Assembly (NCBI GenBank): GCA_035763805.1
Contig: DASUAL010000023.1
Span: 1-45,686 of the forward strand
Direction of reading: 5' to 3'
Source of the DNA: DASUAL01 sp035763805
GTDB lineage: Bacteria > Gemmatimonadota > Gemmatimonadetes > Gemmatimonadales > GWC2-71-9
DNA length: 45,686 bases
Part shown: in pieces, positions 1-8,288 of the stretch
How positions within the stretch are numbered: position 1 is the first letter of the stretch
Layout of the letters: every line of letters begins with the position of its first letter
Made by a program: the position numbers and the translations under genes
Notes under the pieces: model-generated
Told to the model about the DNA's origin: nothing
Seen by the model: only the letters and a program-made list of their open reading frames with translations
Database searches by the model: none

Positions 1-642
1 CGCCACCGCGACGGCGAGCATCGCGGTGAGATTCCCGGCCAGGTGCCGCGCCGTGGCCGCAGGGATGATGATCAGCGACCCCATCAGCAGCACGCCCAGA
101 TAACGGAGGCCAAGGGCCACCGTGAGCGCGAACGCCAGGAGGTAGAGGAGGTCGAGTCGCGGCACGTCGATGCCGGCGGTCCGTGCCATGTCCGGCGAAA
201 CGAGCGCGATCACGAGGCGGCTTCTCGCCCTCAGCACGAACGCGACCACCAGCGCCACGGCAGCGAGCCCCAGAACGGCCTCCAGACCACCCACCGCGCG
301 CGGTGCGCCAAACAGCGCCTCCATCAGCTCCTCACCCGACGTGAGCATGCTGCCCACTGCGAGCGCCGCCGAGAACACCACGCCGATGACGGCCTCCGTC
401 GGCACCCGCGTCTTGTGCTCGAGGGCCCACACGAGGAGGGTGCCCACAAACAACGCGGCCAAGCCGCCGAGCACGGGGTTGAGCCGGAGCGCCAGCGCGA
501 TCCCGATCCCCGGCAGTGCCACGTGCGAGATGGCGTCGGAGGCGAGCGTCATCCGCCGCATGACCGCGAAGCAGCCGACCAGCCCCGCCGCCACCGCCAT
601 GCCCACCGGCAGCGCGAGCGCGCTGATCGAATCAGTCGTCAT
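1..642 (-). CDS. Metal ABC transporter permease, ZnuB-like (3' end outside window)
   Basis: This is the first 214 codons of an inner-membrane permease of the ABC-3 family (ZnuB/MntB/TroC type), which moves Zn2+, Mn2+ or Fe2+. Reading starts at ATG 642, runs without a stop to base 1 and continues outside. The N-terminus has the family's typical hydrophobic stretch followed by 'RRMTLASDAISHVALPG'. Several more long hydrophobic segments follow, and a late segment reads 'YLGVLLMGSLIIIPAA', another family hallmark. The start overlaps the end of the upstream ABC ATPase gene by 11 bp, so the two are coupled and form one importer. No periplasmic binding protein is in view; it may lie beyond base 1. 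The metal cannot be told from the sequence. Confidence 0.9.
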   Translation of the reverse strand, partial: MTTDSISALALPVGMAVAAGLVGCFAVMRRMTLASDAISHVALPGIGIALALRLNPVLGGLAALFVGTLLVWALEHKTRVPTEAVIGVVFSAALAVGSMLTSGEELMEALFGAPRAVGGLEAVLGLAAVALVVAFVLRARSRLVIALVSPDMARTAGIDVPRLDLLYLLAFALTVALGLRYLGVLLMGSLIIIPAATARHLAGNLTAMLAVAVA

Positions 643-1348
643 GGAGGTGGAACCTCATCGCGGTGCCGTAGACCTCTTGCAGGCGCTCGGGCGTGAGGAT
701 TTCCAGCGGTGGGCCGTAGCAGCTGCCGCGCCTGCCGAGACACAAGACGGCGGTGGCGTAGCGATAGACGAGGCTCAGCTCGTGTGAGATGAGCAACACG
801 GTCAGCCCAACCGCGTCCTGGACGCGGCGAATCATGGCGTACAGGCCTTCCTCCCCGGGCTCGTCGACGCTGGCCGTTGGTTCGTCGCACAACAGCACGG
901 TGGGACTCCCCATCAACGCGAAGCCGAGCAGCAACCGCTGGAATTGGCCGGCCGAGAGCGTGCCGATCGGCCGCCCAGCGGCGTCCGGCGTCAGGTTCAC
1001 GAGATCGAGCGCGCGCCGCACGTCCTCCTTGGACGCCCTGGACACGTCGGCCTTGGCGCCGAGGAAGTCGAGTCCGGTGACCGGCAGATCCCGCTCGATG
1101 TCGAGCTTCTGGGGAACGTAGCCGATCTTGCTGCCGGCAGCCCAACGGACGCTCCCCGTGTGGGGGACCGCGCCGATCAGCGCCTTGAACAGCACCGTCT
1201 TACCCGAGCCGTTCGGCCCGATGATCGCCAGGGTGCTCCCTTCCGGCACGGCGAAGCTCAGGTCGTGGAAGACCGGCGTCTTTCCGAAGGTGACGGATAG
1301 ATGCTCAACCTCGAGGGCGTGGCTGGGCGAGTCGGTGCGCGGTTTCAC
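632..1348 (-). CDS. Metal ABC transporter ATP-binding protein, ZnuC-like
   Basis: This 238-residue cytoplasmic ATPase powers the adjacent permease. It has Walker A 'GPNGSGKT', a Q-loop in 'GYVPQKLDIERDLPV', an ABC signature 'LSAGQFQR' and Walker B 'VLLCDEPTASVD' followed by the H-loop 'LLISHELS'. The 'YVPQK' motif is typical of the Zn/Mn group (ZnuC/MntB). I chose GTG 1348 because it forms a GTGA overlap with the stop of the P-type ATPase gene and leaves a normal N-terminus; the open frame further upstream to 1762 is only a shadow of the P-type ATPase. The placement implies co-expression with the P-type ATPase and permease, so the operon appears devoted to metal and envelope transport. The exact metal is unknown. 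Confidence 0.92.
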   Translation of the reverse strand: MKPRTDSPSHALEVEHLSVTFGKTPVFHDLSFAVPEGSTLAIIGPNGSGKTVLFKALIGAVPHTGSVRWAAGSKIGYVPQKLDIERDLPVTGLDFLGAKADVSRASKEDVRRALDLVNLTPDAAGRPIGTLSAGQFQRLLLGFALMGSPTVLLCDEPTASVDEPGEEGLYAMIRRVQDAVGLTVLLISHELSLVYRYATAVLCLGRRGSCYGPPLEILTPERLQEVYGTAMRFHLHDD

Positions 1349-3882
1349 CTTCGAGGAGGCGCCTCCAGCCGCCGCATGAGCGGTCGCTTCAGGACCTCGG
1401 CCGCGAGGAGGTACGCCCCCAACACGCCGACCACCAGGACCGTCACGGCGGGAGGCAGCGGCGCGAAGGCGAAGTAGCGCTGCCCCACGCCCGTCAGCGG
1501 CAGGAGGAACGCCGCAGCGAACGTGACGGCAGAGGCGCTGGCAAGCACGCGTCCCGGCACGCTCCGGAAGAGCGGGCGCCGCGTCCGAATCGCGAACGTC
1601 ACGAGGATCTCCGAGCAGGCCGACTCCACAAACCAGGCTGTGCGGAACAGGTCCGTGTCGGCCTGCAGGACGCGGAGCAGCGTGACGATGAGCGCGAGGT
1701 CGAACACCACACTGAGCAGTCCGAAGACGACCATGAACCGCGCGATCAAGGTCATGTCCCAATGCCGCGGCCGCTGCAGCAACCGCCGGTCGACCCGGTC
1801 CGTCGAGATTGCGACGAGCGGCAGGTCCGACACGAAGTTCGCGAGCAGGATCTGCGAGGGGAGCAGGGGGATGAACGCGAGGAACAGCGACGAGAGCGCC
1901 ACCGTCGTCATATTGCCGAAGTTGGCGCTTACCGTGTTGAGCACGTACTTGGTGATGTTGCCGAAAGTCTTGCGCCCCTCCACGATGCCGCCGGCGAGCA
2001 CGTTGAGATCTTTGCGCAGCAAAATGACATCGGCCGCGGCCTTTGCGATGTCCGTGCCGGAGTCGACCGAGATACCGACGTCGGCGGCCTTGAGGGCCGG
2101 CGCGTCGTTGACTCCGTCACCGAGGAAGCCCACCACCCGACCTTCCGCACCCAGCGCGCGGACGAGTCGGTACTTCTGCTCGGGCGTGACGCGCGCGAAG
2201 ACCGCGTAGTTCCTGGCGTAGGTCCGCAGTTCCGCGTCGTTCAGCCCGGCGAGGTCCGTGCCCGTGACCACCCGGTCCTCGGGCGTCGGGAGACCCACGT
2301 CGTGACACACGCGGCGCGTCACCACCTGGCTGTCCCCGCTCATCACCTTGAGCTCGACGCCGAGCTCCCGGAGCCGCGCGAGCGCTTCACGCGCGTCCGG
2401 CTTGGGAGCGTCCCGGAAGACGAGAAATCCGCGCAGCGTCAGGTCGGCCTCATCCGCCGCCGTGGCCGCGGCGTTGGCGACCTCCCGCTCGGCCAGGGCG
2501 AGCACCCGATGGCCGGCCTCCTCCCAGGCCATCACCCGGTGCCCCAAGTCTGCTCGCGTCTCCCCGGCGATCAGATCGGGCCCGCCGGGGCGCCAGACGC
2601 GCGTCGTGACCGCGAAGATCGCCTCGGGCGAGCCCTTGACGAGCAGGCGGCGGGCGCTGCCATCCGCCACGACGACGCTCATGCGCCGGCGCCGGAAGTC
2701 GAACTCGTTGCGGTCGACCACGGTGTACGCCTGGCGCGACGCCTGCGGCGTTCCAGCCGCGGCGGCTTCCTGGAGCGCCCGGTCCAGCACCTGGCTCGCG
2801 CCGACCCCGGTGCAGAGCACGCCTTGGAGCAGGACCTCGGGGTCCGGCGAGCCGTCCGGGGCCACGGCGCTGTCCAGCCGCACATCGCCGCGGGTCAGCG
2901 TCCCGGTCTTGTCGCAGCACAGCACGTCCATGTTCCCCAGGTCCTCCACGGACATCAGACGCTTCGTGACCAGCTCGTCCCGCGCCATGCGGAGCGCGCC
3001 CCGCGACAGGGCGATCGTGACGATGATAGGCAGGGCCTCGGGGGTGATCCCGACCGCCAGCGCGACCGCGAAGAGGAGTGAGTCGAGCACCCCCTTCCCC
3101 AGGACGGCGTTCGCGAGGAACACAAACGCCGTCATGCCGAGCACGATGTAGAGCAAGAACGAGCTGAAACGGCGGATCCCGCGCTGGAACTCCGTCTCGG
3201 GCGCGCGGTGCGCCAGCTCGCTCGCGGTCCGACCGAATACGGTGCGCGCGCCCGTCGCGATGACGACGCCCTCCCCGCACCCGCTCGAGACCGAAGTGCC
3301 CAGGAACGCTACGTTCACGAGCTCGTGGGGCAAGGTCGCGCTGTCGTTCACCGCCCCTGTCTCCTTGGCCACGGGGAGCGATTCTCCCGTGAGGGCCGAC
3401 TCGTCGACAGCGAGATCGTCCGCCTGGAGCAACCGCAGATCAGCCGGGACCACATCCCCGATCTCGAGAACCACGGTGTCGCCGACGACGAGGTCGCGGG
3501 CCGAAAGCTCGGCGACACGACCGTCCCGGCGCACCGTCGCGCGGTGCGTGACGAGCTTCCGCAAGAGGCGAAGGGTGCGCTCGGCGTGGTACTCTTGCAC
3601 GAAGGCCAGCAGGGCATTGAGGGTCACGATGGCGAGGATGACGACCGCGTCCACGCGCTCCCCCAACAGTTCGGCGACCGCGGCGGCGGTCACCAGCACC
3701 AAGACGAGGGGACTTGTGAGCTGCGCGACAAAGATCGCCGGGGCGGACCGACCCTCGGCCCGGGTGACGACGTTCGGGCCCTGAGCGGCCAGCCGGGCCT
3801 CCGCTTCGGCCGACGTCAGCCCCTCGCGTCGGCTCCCGAGCAGGCGGAGGACCTCGTCGGCGGAGGCACCCCAGGGGTTCAC
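1345..3882 (-). CDS. P-type cation-transporting ATPase, MgtA-like (P3B)
   Basis: This 845-residue integral-membrane ATPase has the full P-type set: actuator motif TGES at residues 165-168, phosphorylation motif 'DKTGTLT' with Asp324, and hinge 'GDGVNDAPALKAADVGISV'. Transmembrane helix 4 reads 'GITPEALPIIV', close to the MgtA 'TPEMLP' motif rather than the CPx motif of heavy-metal pumps. The C-terminal half ('DRRLLQRPRHWDM', 'TAWFVESACSEIL') also follows MgtA-type Mg2+ ATPases. There is no N-terminal metal-binding CXXC domain. The start is GTG 3882, in a GTGA overlap with the adaptor gene; the stop overlaps the next ABC gene the same way. Mg2+ import is the best family-based guess, but the metal-ABC neighbours leave another divalent cation possible. 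Confidence 0.9.
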   Translation of the reverse strand: MNPWGASADEVLRLLGSRREGLTSAEAEARLAAQGPNVVTRAEGRSAPAIFVAQLTSPLVLVLVTAAAVAELLGERVDAVVILAIVTLNALLAFVQEYHAERTLRLLRKLVTHRATVRRDGRVAELSARDLVVGDTVVLEIGDVVPADLRLLQADDLAVDESALTGESLPVAKETGAVNDSATLPHELVNVAFLGTSVSSGCGEGVVIATGARTVFGRTASELAHRAPETEFQRGIRRFSSFLLYIVLGMTAFVFLANAVLGKGVLDSLLFAVALAVGITPEALPIIVTIALSRGALRMARDELVTKRLMSVEDLGNMDVLCCDKTGTLTRGDVRLDSAVAPDGSPDPEVLLQGVLCTGVGASQVLDRALQEAAAAGTPQASRQAYTVVDRNEFDFRRRRMSVVVADGSARRLLVKGSPEAIFAVTTRVWRPGGPDLIAGETRADLGHRVMAWEEAGHRVLALAEREVANAAATAADEADLTLRGFLVFRDAPKPDAREALARLRELGVELKVMSGDSQVVTRRVCHDVGLPTPEDRVVTGTDLAGLNDAELRTYARNYAVFARVTPEQKYRLVRALGAEGRVVGFLGDGVNDAPALKAADVGISVDSGTDIAKAAADVILLRKDLNVLAGGIVEGRKTFGNITKYVLNTVSANFGNMTTVALSSLFLAFIPLLPSQILLANFVSDLPLVAISTDRVDRRLLQRPRHWDMTLIARFMVVFGLLSVVFDLALIVTLLRVLQADTDLFRTAWFVESACSEILVTFAIRTRRPLFRSVPGRVLASASAVTFAAAFLLPLTGVGQRYFAFAPLPPAVTVLVVGVLGAYLLAAEVLKRPLMRRLEAPPRR

Positions 3883-5036
3883 CGCGCGCTCACCCGCACC
3901 CCCTCCGCGATCCGATCGCTCGGATGCCGGATCACTACGTCGCCCTCGTTGAGCCCCTGGACGATCTCCGCATCAAACGGGGTGCGATGACCGACCTCCA
4001 GCTCCCGCCGCCGCGCCCGCCCCTCTGCCACCGCGAACACGCTCCAGCCGTCGCCGTGCCGGAACAGCGCGCTCGCCGGCACCTTGAGGATGTCGTCTGC
4101 CTGCCAGACCACGACTCGGATCTCCACTCGGTAGCGGTCGCCGAGTGCACCGGGCGGATCGACGAAGTCCCCGACCACGTTCACCCGCTGCTCCTCGACG
4201 CCCAGCGCGGAGACCTTGGTGAAGCCGGACGGCTCCACGACCCGCAGCCGGCCGGAGAGCGTCGTCCCGCCGCCCCACCCCTCGATCAGCATGGCGTCGC
4301 CCGGTTTGACTTTGACCGCGTCGGACGAGAGCAGGTCCGCCACGATCTCGAGCTTCGCGGGGTCGCCCAGCTCGGCGAGCGGCGCGCCGGCGAGCACGAC
4401 CCGCTCGCTCCGTTCCGGGATCCGCAGCACCTGGCCGCGGATCGGCGAGCGCAGCGGGATGGCGTTCCCCGTCTCCGCGAGCAGCGCGGCGCGCGCCACC
4501 TGGACGTCGTGGGCCGCCGCCTGGGCGCGGAACTCCGCCGACTCGAGCTCGCGCGCGCGCGTCGCCTCTTCGAGCTCGGCCCGCTCGCGCTCCTCCGGCG
4601 CGATCAGACCTTTGGCCGCCAGGTCCTGCGCGCGCCGGCAGCTGCGCTGGGCCTGCTCCAACGCGGCCCGCGCCTGCGCCACGCCCGCGCCCGCCGCGCG
4701 CTGGGCATCCTCGGCGGCTTCCACGCGGGCGGAGGCCTGCTCGCGCGCCCGGGCGTCGAGGGGAGCCGGAAAGACCCGGGCGACCACCGCGCCGGGGGCC
4801 ACCGGGTCGCCTTCCCGCAGCTCGATCCGCGCCACGCGTCCGGCGACCGGGGCCGATACGACGTAGCGGTCGCGCACGCGCGTCTCGCCTTCCTCATCTA
4901 CGGTCACCTGAAGGGGGCCGCGCGCCACTCGAGCGGTGTCCACCGATAGGGGCGCTGGCCTGAGCAGAGCCACGGCGCCCGCCACGACCAGGACCGCCAC
5001 GCCGCCCACAGCGATGCGCTTCCTCGTGAGCTTCAT
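3879..5036 (-). CDS. Periplasmic adaptor (HlyD/MacA-type membrane fusion protein)
   Basis: The 385-residue protein has a short basic N-terminus, one hydrophobic anchor (about residues 9-26) and then a biotinyl/lipoyl-like half ('YVVSAPVAGRVARIELREGDPVAPG'). A helical hairpin of about 100 residues rich in Ala, Arg and Glu (coiled coil) follows. The second lipoyl half is 'IPLRSPIRGQVLRIPERSERVV', and a C-terminal beta-barrel/MP domain completes it. This is the usual adaptor order for MacA/HlyD proteins, which bridge an inner-membrane transporter to outer-membrane or periplasmic components. Its stop overlaps the P-type ATPase start by 4 bp. Its start lies 4 bp after the FtsX-type permease, which marks it as the adaptor of that ABC exporter. 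No TolC-like gene is in the window. Confidence 0.9.
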   Translation of the reverse strand: MKLTRKRIAVGGVAVLVVAGAVALLRPAPLSVDTARVARGPLQVTVDEEGETRVRDRYVVSAPVAGRVARIELREGDPVAPGAVVARVFPAPLDARAREQASARVEAAEDAQRAAGAGVAQARAALEQAQRSCRRAQDLAAKGLIAPEERERAELEEATRARELESAEFRAQAAAHDVQVARAALLAETGNAIPLRSPIRGQVLRIPERSERVVLAGAPLAELGDPAKLEIVADLLSSDAVKVKPGDAMLIEGWGGGTTLSGRLRVVEPSGFTKVSALGVEEQRVNVVGDFVDPPGALGDRYRVEIRVVVWQADDILKVPASALFRHGDGWSVFAVAEGRARRRELEVGHRTPFDAEIVQGLNEGDVVIRHPSDRIAEGVRVSAR

Positions 5037-5040
5037 GGCT

Positions 5041-7416
5041 TCACTCCCGGGTCTTCAGGACCGCGACTAGATCCAGCCGATCGAGCCGCCGGCGCACCAG
5101 CAGCGCCGACGCCGCCGCCGCTCCGAGGATCACCGTGACGGCGAACGCGTACGTCTGCACGCTCACCACGAGCGGGATGCGAAAGATCTCCCACTGATAG
5201 AGGCGGGACAGGACGGTGCAGAAGCCGTAGCCGATGGCGAGCCCGGCCACGATGCCGACCCCCGCCAAGATCCCCTGCTCGCCGAGCAGCATCAACGCGA
5301 TCTCGCCCCGGGTGAAGCCAAGCACCCGCAGGCTGGCCAGCTCACGCCCCCGCTCGGAGAGCGCGATGCGGGCGGCGTTGTAGACCATCGCCACCGCAAG
5401 GGCGCCCGCGAAGCCGATCAGGATCCCCGTCACCAACCCGATGCTTTGGGCCAGCGTTTCCTCGAAGCTCGCGAGCGCAGCGTCCCGGCTCGACACCCCG
5501 GCGACCCCCGGGAGCCGCTTGAGACGCTCGTAGAGTGCGGGTGCGGCGAGCGGATCCACGCCCAGGAACGCGCCCGACAGGGTGTTCCCCTCCCACATCA
5601 TGCGGTTCAGGGCGCGCTGGTCCATGTATGCCGACAGGCCGAGCAGCTCGTCCACGAACCCCGCCACGGGGACCCGCCGCACGGGCCGCGCGCCTTCGAG
5701 CGCCTCGACCGTCAGCGTATCCCCCGGCGCCACGTGGAGGATCTCGCCCAGCTTGGCGGTGAGGACCAGCCCATCCGGAGGGAGGGCTACGGGAGCGAGG
5801 TTGCGGCCCACGAGCCGCCGCAGCTCGCCTCCCTCCTCGAGGCCAAGCAGCGCCGTCCGGCGGCTGCGGTGCCCGGCGCGCAGCCGCGCCGGCACCGAGC
5901 GGAACGTTTCCACGGAGAGCACGCCCGGGAGCCGCGCCAGCTCGTGCCGTACCCCCGGAGAGCGCGGCGCGTTGAACACGAGCGTGAGGTTCTCCCGCTG
6001 CACGTGACGGAACTGAACGTCCGCCATATAGCGCATGGCGTCCACGAAGAAACGGCCCACGACAAGGATCGCGACCGCGAACGCGATGCCGAGCGCCGAG
6101 AGCGCCGCCTTGACCGGACGACGCTCGAGGTCGCGTGCGATGATCCGCCCCGGCACGGCAAGCAGGCGGTGCAGGCCGAGGCGCTCGACCGGCCCGGCGC
6201 GGAAGCGGGCCGGAGGCTCGGGCTGCATGGCCGTGGCAGGGGGCAGCGCGACCACCCGACGCACGGCACCGGCGGCCGCCGTGACGGCCGCGACCAGCGT
6301 TACAAGCACCGCAAGCGCGACCGCCGTCAGGTCGAATCGGAAAACGAACTTCGGGAAGCGGTAGTACTCGGCGTACTGAGCGGTTTGCCAGCCTGCGAAC
6401 CAGAGTCCGAGGGCGATCCCGACTACCGCGCCGATGAAGAGCGCGACCAGTGCGAGCTTCAGGTAGTGCCAGCCCACCGCCCAGTCCTCATAACCGAACG
6501 CCTTGAGTGCCCCGATCTGCTCCCGCTCGGTGCTCACGAGCCGCACGAGTACGACATTCAGCAGGAACGCCGCAACCCCGAGAAAGATCGCGGGAATCAC
6601 GGTTCCGGAGACACGGTTCTGCGCGATCTCGTCATTGAGAAAGCGCGCGGACACCTGCTCGCCCCGGCCGTATGCGCCCAACCCGCCGTAGCGCTCGAGC
6701 ACGCGATCCACCCGCGCGATGACGTCCGCTTCGACCGCCCCGGGGGCCAGCGTCAGCGCCACGTCGTTGAAGGCGCCGACCATATCGAAGGCCGGCCCCA
6801 GTGCTTCGCGGCTCATCCACAGCACCCCGAACCGCCTGTTGTCGGGGAACAGCCCGCCTTCCGCGATCTGGTAGACATACTCGGGCGAGAGCGCCACGCC
6901 CACGATGCGCAGCCGCTCCCAGCGGCTATTGATCACGGCACCGAGCGCACTTCCGACGTCGAGGCCGTTGGCGAGCGCGAACGCCTCGCTCACGATCACC
7001 TCGTCCGACCGCCCCGGCTCGAGCCAGCGGCCACGCCGCAGGTGCAGGTCGTTGAGCATCGGCTGGCGTCGCTCCGGCACGGACACGAGGCGCCCGATCG
7101 CGGGCTCGGCCAGGCCGGGGACGTCGAGTGTCACCTCGGTCACGACGCGGGTCTGCACTTCCTCGACACCCCGGATCGCCGCCAGCCTGGGCCGCAGCGC
7201 CTCGGGCGCGCGCTTCAGATGGGCGAACACATCCCCGAAGCGATAGCCGCCGTAGTAGGCGGCCCGGGACACGAGGAGCGACGTGTACGTCGTGCGCGTA
7301 GTCACTACGATCGCGACGCCGCATGCGACGACGACCCCGATGGCTGCGACCTGGCCGCGCAGGTGCCACAGGTCGCGGGCGAGCTTGCGGTCGAGCGCCC
7401 GGAGCCGCGCTACCAC
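5041..7416 (-). CDS. ABC exporter permease with two FtsX domains
   Basis: This is a 791-residue inner-membrane permease. After a basic N-terminus ('RLRALDRKLARDLWHLRGQ') comes one membrane helix and a large extracytoplasmic domain, then a three-helix FtsX block containing 'STEREQIGALKAFGYEDWAVG'. A second extracytoplasmic domain and a second FtsX block with 'LSERGRELASLRVLGFTRGEI' complete it. The duplicated layout is that of large MacB/LolE-like or AttG-type permeases, which act as a single chain. GTG 7416 is chosen because it overlaps the ATPase stop by 7 bp and gives a sensible N-terminus; the longer open frame upstream is arginine-rich shadow. Substrate is unknown; such systems export lipids, lipoproteins, peptides or antibiotics. 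Confidence 0.9.
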   Translation of the reverse strand: MVARLRALDRKLARDLWHLRGQVAAIGVVVACGVAIVVTTRTTYTSLLVSRAAYYGGYRFGDVFAHLKRAPEALRPRLAAIRGVEEVQTRVVTEVTLDVPGLAEPAIGRLVSVPERRQPMLNDLHLRRGRWLEPGRSDEVIVSEAFALANGLDVGSALGAVINSRWERLRIVGVALSPEYVYQIAEGGLFPDNRRFGVLWMSREALGPAFDMVGAFNDVALTLAPGAVEADVIARVDRVLERYGGLGAYGRGEQVSARFLNDEIAQNRVSGTVIPAIFLGVAAFLLNVVLVRLVSTEREQIGALKAFGYEDWAVGWHYLKLALVALFIGAVVGIALGLWFAGWQTAQYAEYYRFPKFVFRFDLTAVALAVLVTLVAAVTAAAGAVRRVVALPPATAMQPEPPARFRAGPVERLGLHRLLAVPGRIIARDLERRPVKAALSALGIAFAVAILVVGRFFVDAMRYMADVQFRHVQRENLTLVFNAPRSPGVRHELARLPGVLSVETFRSVPARLRAGHRSRRTALLGLEEGGELRRLVGRNLAPVALPPDGLVLTAKLGEILHVAPGDTLTVEALEGARPVRRVPVAGFVDELLGLSAYMDQRALNRMMWEGNTLSGAFLGVDPLAAPALYERLKRLPGVAGVSSRDAALASFEETLAQSIGLVTGILIGFAGALAVAMVYNAARIALSERGRELASLRVLGFTRGEIALMLLGEQGILAGVGIVAGLAIGYGFCTVLSRLYQWEIFRIPLVVSVQTYAFAVTVILGAAAASALLVRRRLDRLDLVAVLKTRE

Positions 7417-8171
7417 GAGAGCTCGTCCGGCCGGGCGCGGCGTGCGTTGCGCTGGATCTCGGTGATCTGCCCGCTCCGCAGCCGCACCACCCGGTCCGCC
7501 ATCGCCCCGATGCTCGCGTTGTGGGTGATGAGAGCCGTCGTGGTGCCGAGCTCGCGATTCACGCGCTCGAGAACCTCGAGCACGATCTTTCCCGTCTCGT
7601 AGTCCAGGGCGCCGGTCGGCTCGTCGCACAACAGCGCGTCGGGCTGCTTCGCCACCGCTCGCGCGATCGCGACGCGCTGCTGCTCGCCGCCCGAGAGCTG
7701 GGCCGGGAAGTGGTCGAGCCGCTCGCCGAGCCCGACCAGCCTGAGCGCCTCCACGGGGTCCATCGGCCGCTCGGCGATCTCGGTGACGAGCGCGACGTTT
7801 TCCCGCGCCGTGAGGCTCGGGATGAGATTGTAGAACTGAAACACGAATCCGACGTGCTCGCGCCGGAACCGGGTCAACTCGCGGTCAGTCGCCGACGTGA
7901 GATCGTGCTCGAAGAAGCGCACTGTTCCGCTGGTCGGCACGTCGAGCCCGCCCAAGATGTTGAGAAGCGTGGACTTGCCGCTGCCGGAGGGGCCGAGGAT
8001 GACCACCAGCTCCCCCCGGTACAGGTCGAGATCGACCGAGCGGAGCGCGTGCACTTCGACCTCGCCCATCCGGTACACCTTGGCGAGGCCGCGCGCGCAG
8101 AATACGACCTCCGCCCCGCGCCCGGACGGCGCGCCGGCAACGGTCAGAACCTCGCTCGATGGGGTGGGCAT
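7410..8171 (-). CDS. ABC exporter ATP-binding protein (LolD/MacB type)
   Basis: This 253-residue ATPase pairs with the FtsX-domain permease that follows and overlaps it. Motifs are Walker A 'GPSGSGKSTLLN', Q-loop 'GFVFQFYNLIPSLTARENV', signature 'LSGGEQQRVAIARA', Walker B 'DALLCDEPTGALD' and H-loop 'TTALITHN'. The 'FQFYNLIPSLTA' and 'DEPTGALD' wording is characteristic of the LolD/MacB/FtsE exporter group. ATG 8171 is preferred. ATG 8240 is also in frame and would add 23 residues, but neither has a strong ribosome site, the extra residues are unlike the family, and the region holds regular direct repeats that look regulatory. It is the first gene of the probable six-gene operon ending outside the window. 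Confidence 0.9.
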   Translation of the reverse strand: MPTPSSEVLTVAGAPSGRGAEVVFCARGLAKVYRMGEVEVHALRSVDLDLYRGELVVILGPSGSGKSTLLNILGGLDVPTSGTVRFFEHDLTSATDRELTRFRREHVGFVFQFYNLIPSLTARENVALVTEIAERPMDPVEALRLVGLGERLDHFPAQLSGGEQQRVAIARAVAKQPDALLCDEPTGALDYETGKIVLEVLERVNRELGTTTALITHNASIGAMADRVVRLRSGQITEIQRNARRARPDELSW

Positions 8172-8211
8172 GGGTCCGCGACGGGAAGCTAGGCCAACGG
8201 GGTTGGGAGCC

Positions 8212-8238
8212 ACCTGAAGGCAACCTGAAGCAACCTTC
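8212..8238 (-). promoter_or_regulatory. Direct repeats upstream of the ABC operon (operator candidate)
   Basis: On the plus strand ACCTGAAG occurs at 8212-8219 and again at 8223-8230, exactly 11 bp apart. A partial third copy (ACCTTC) starts at 8233. Read on the operon strand this is TTCAGGT-4 bp-TTCAGGT, about 40-60 bp before the chosen start at 8171. Half-sites one helical turn apart are what OmpR/PhoB-type response regulators bind. No such regulator is encoded nearby, so the role is inferred. Confidence 0.35.
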
Positions 8239-8288
8239 ATGACCAGGGAGGGCCATCACATAAGAGGAAAGCCTTGCTTCCACAGCCC

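Noticed and set aside
1762..3081. Long plus-strand open frame of 439 codons
   Set aside because: It is antisense to the MgtA-like ATPase, has a His/Arg/Asp-rich composition with no family motif, and results from the high GC content.
5446..7602. Plus-strand open frame of 718 codons opposite the FtsX permease
   Set aside because: Composition is charged and repetitive with no membrane segments or domains; the minus strand encodes a clear permease.
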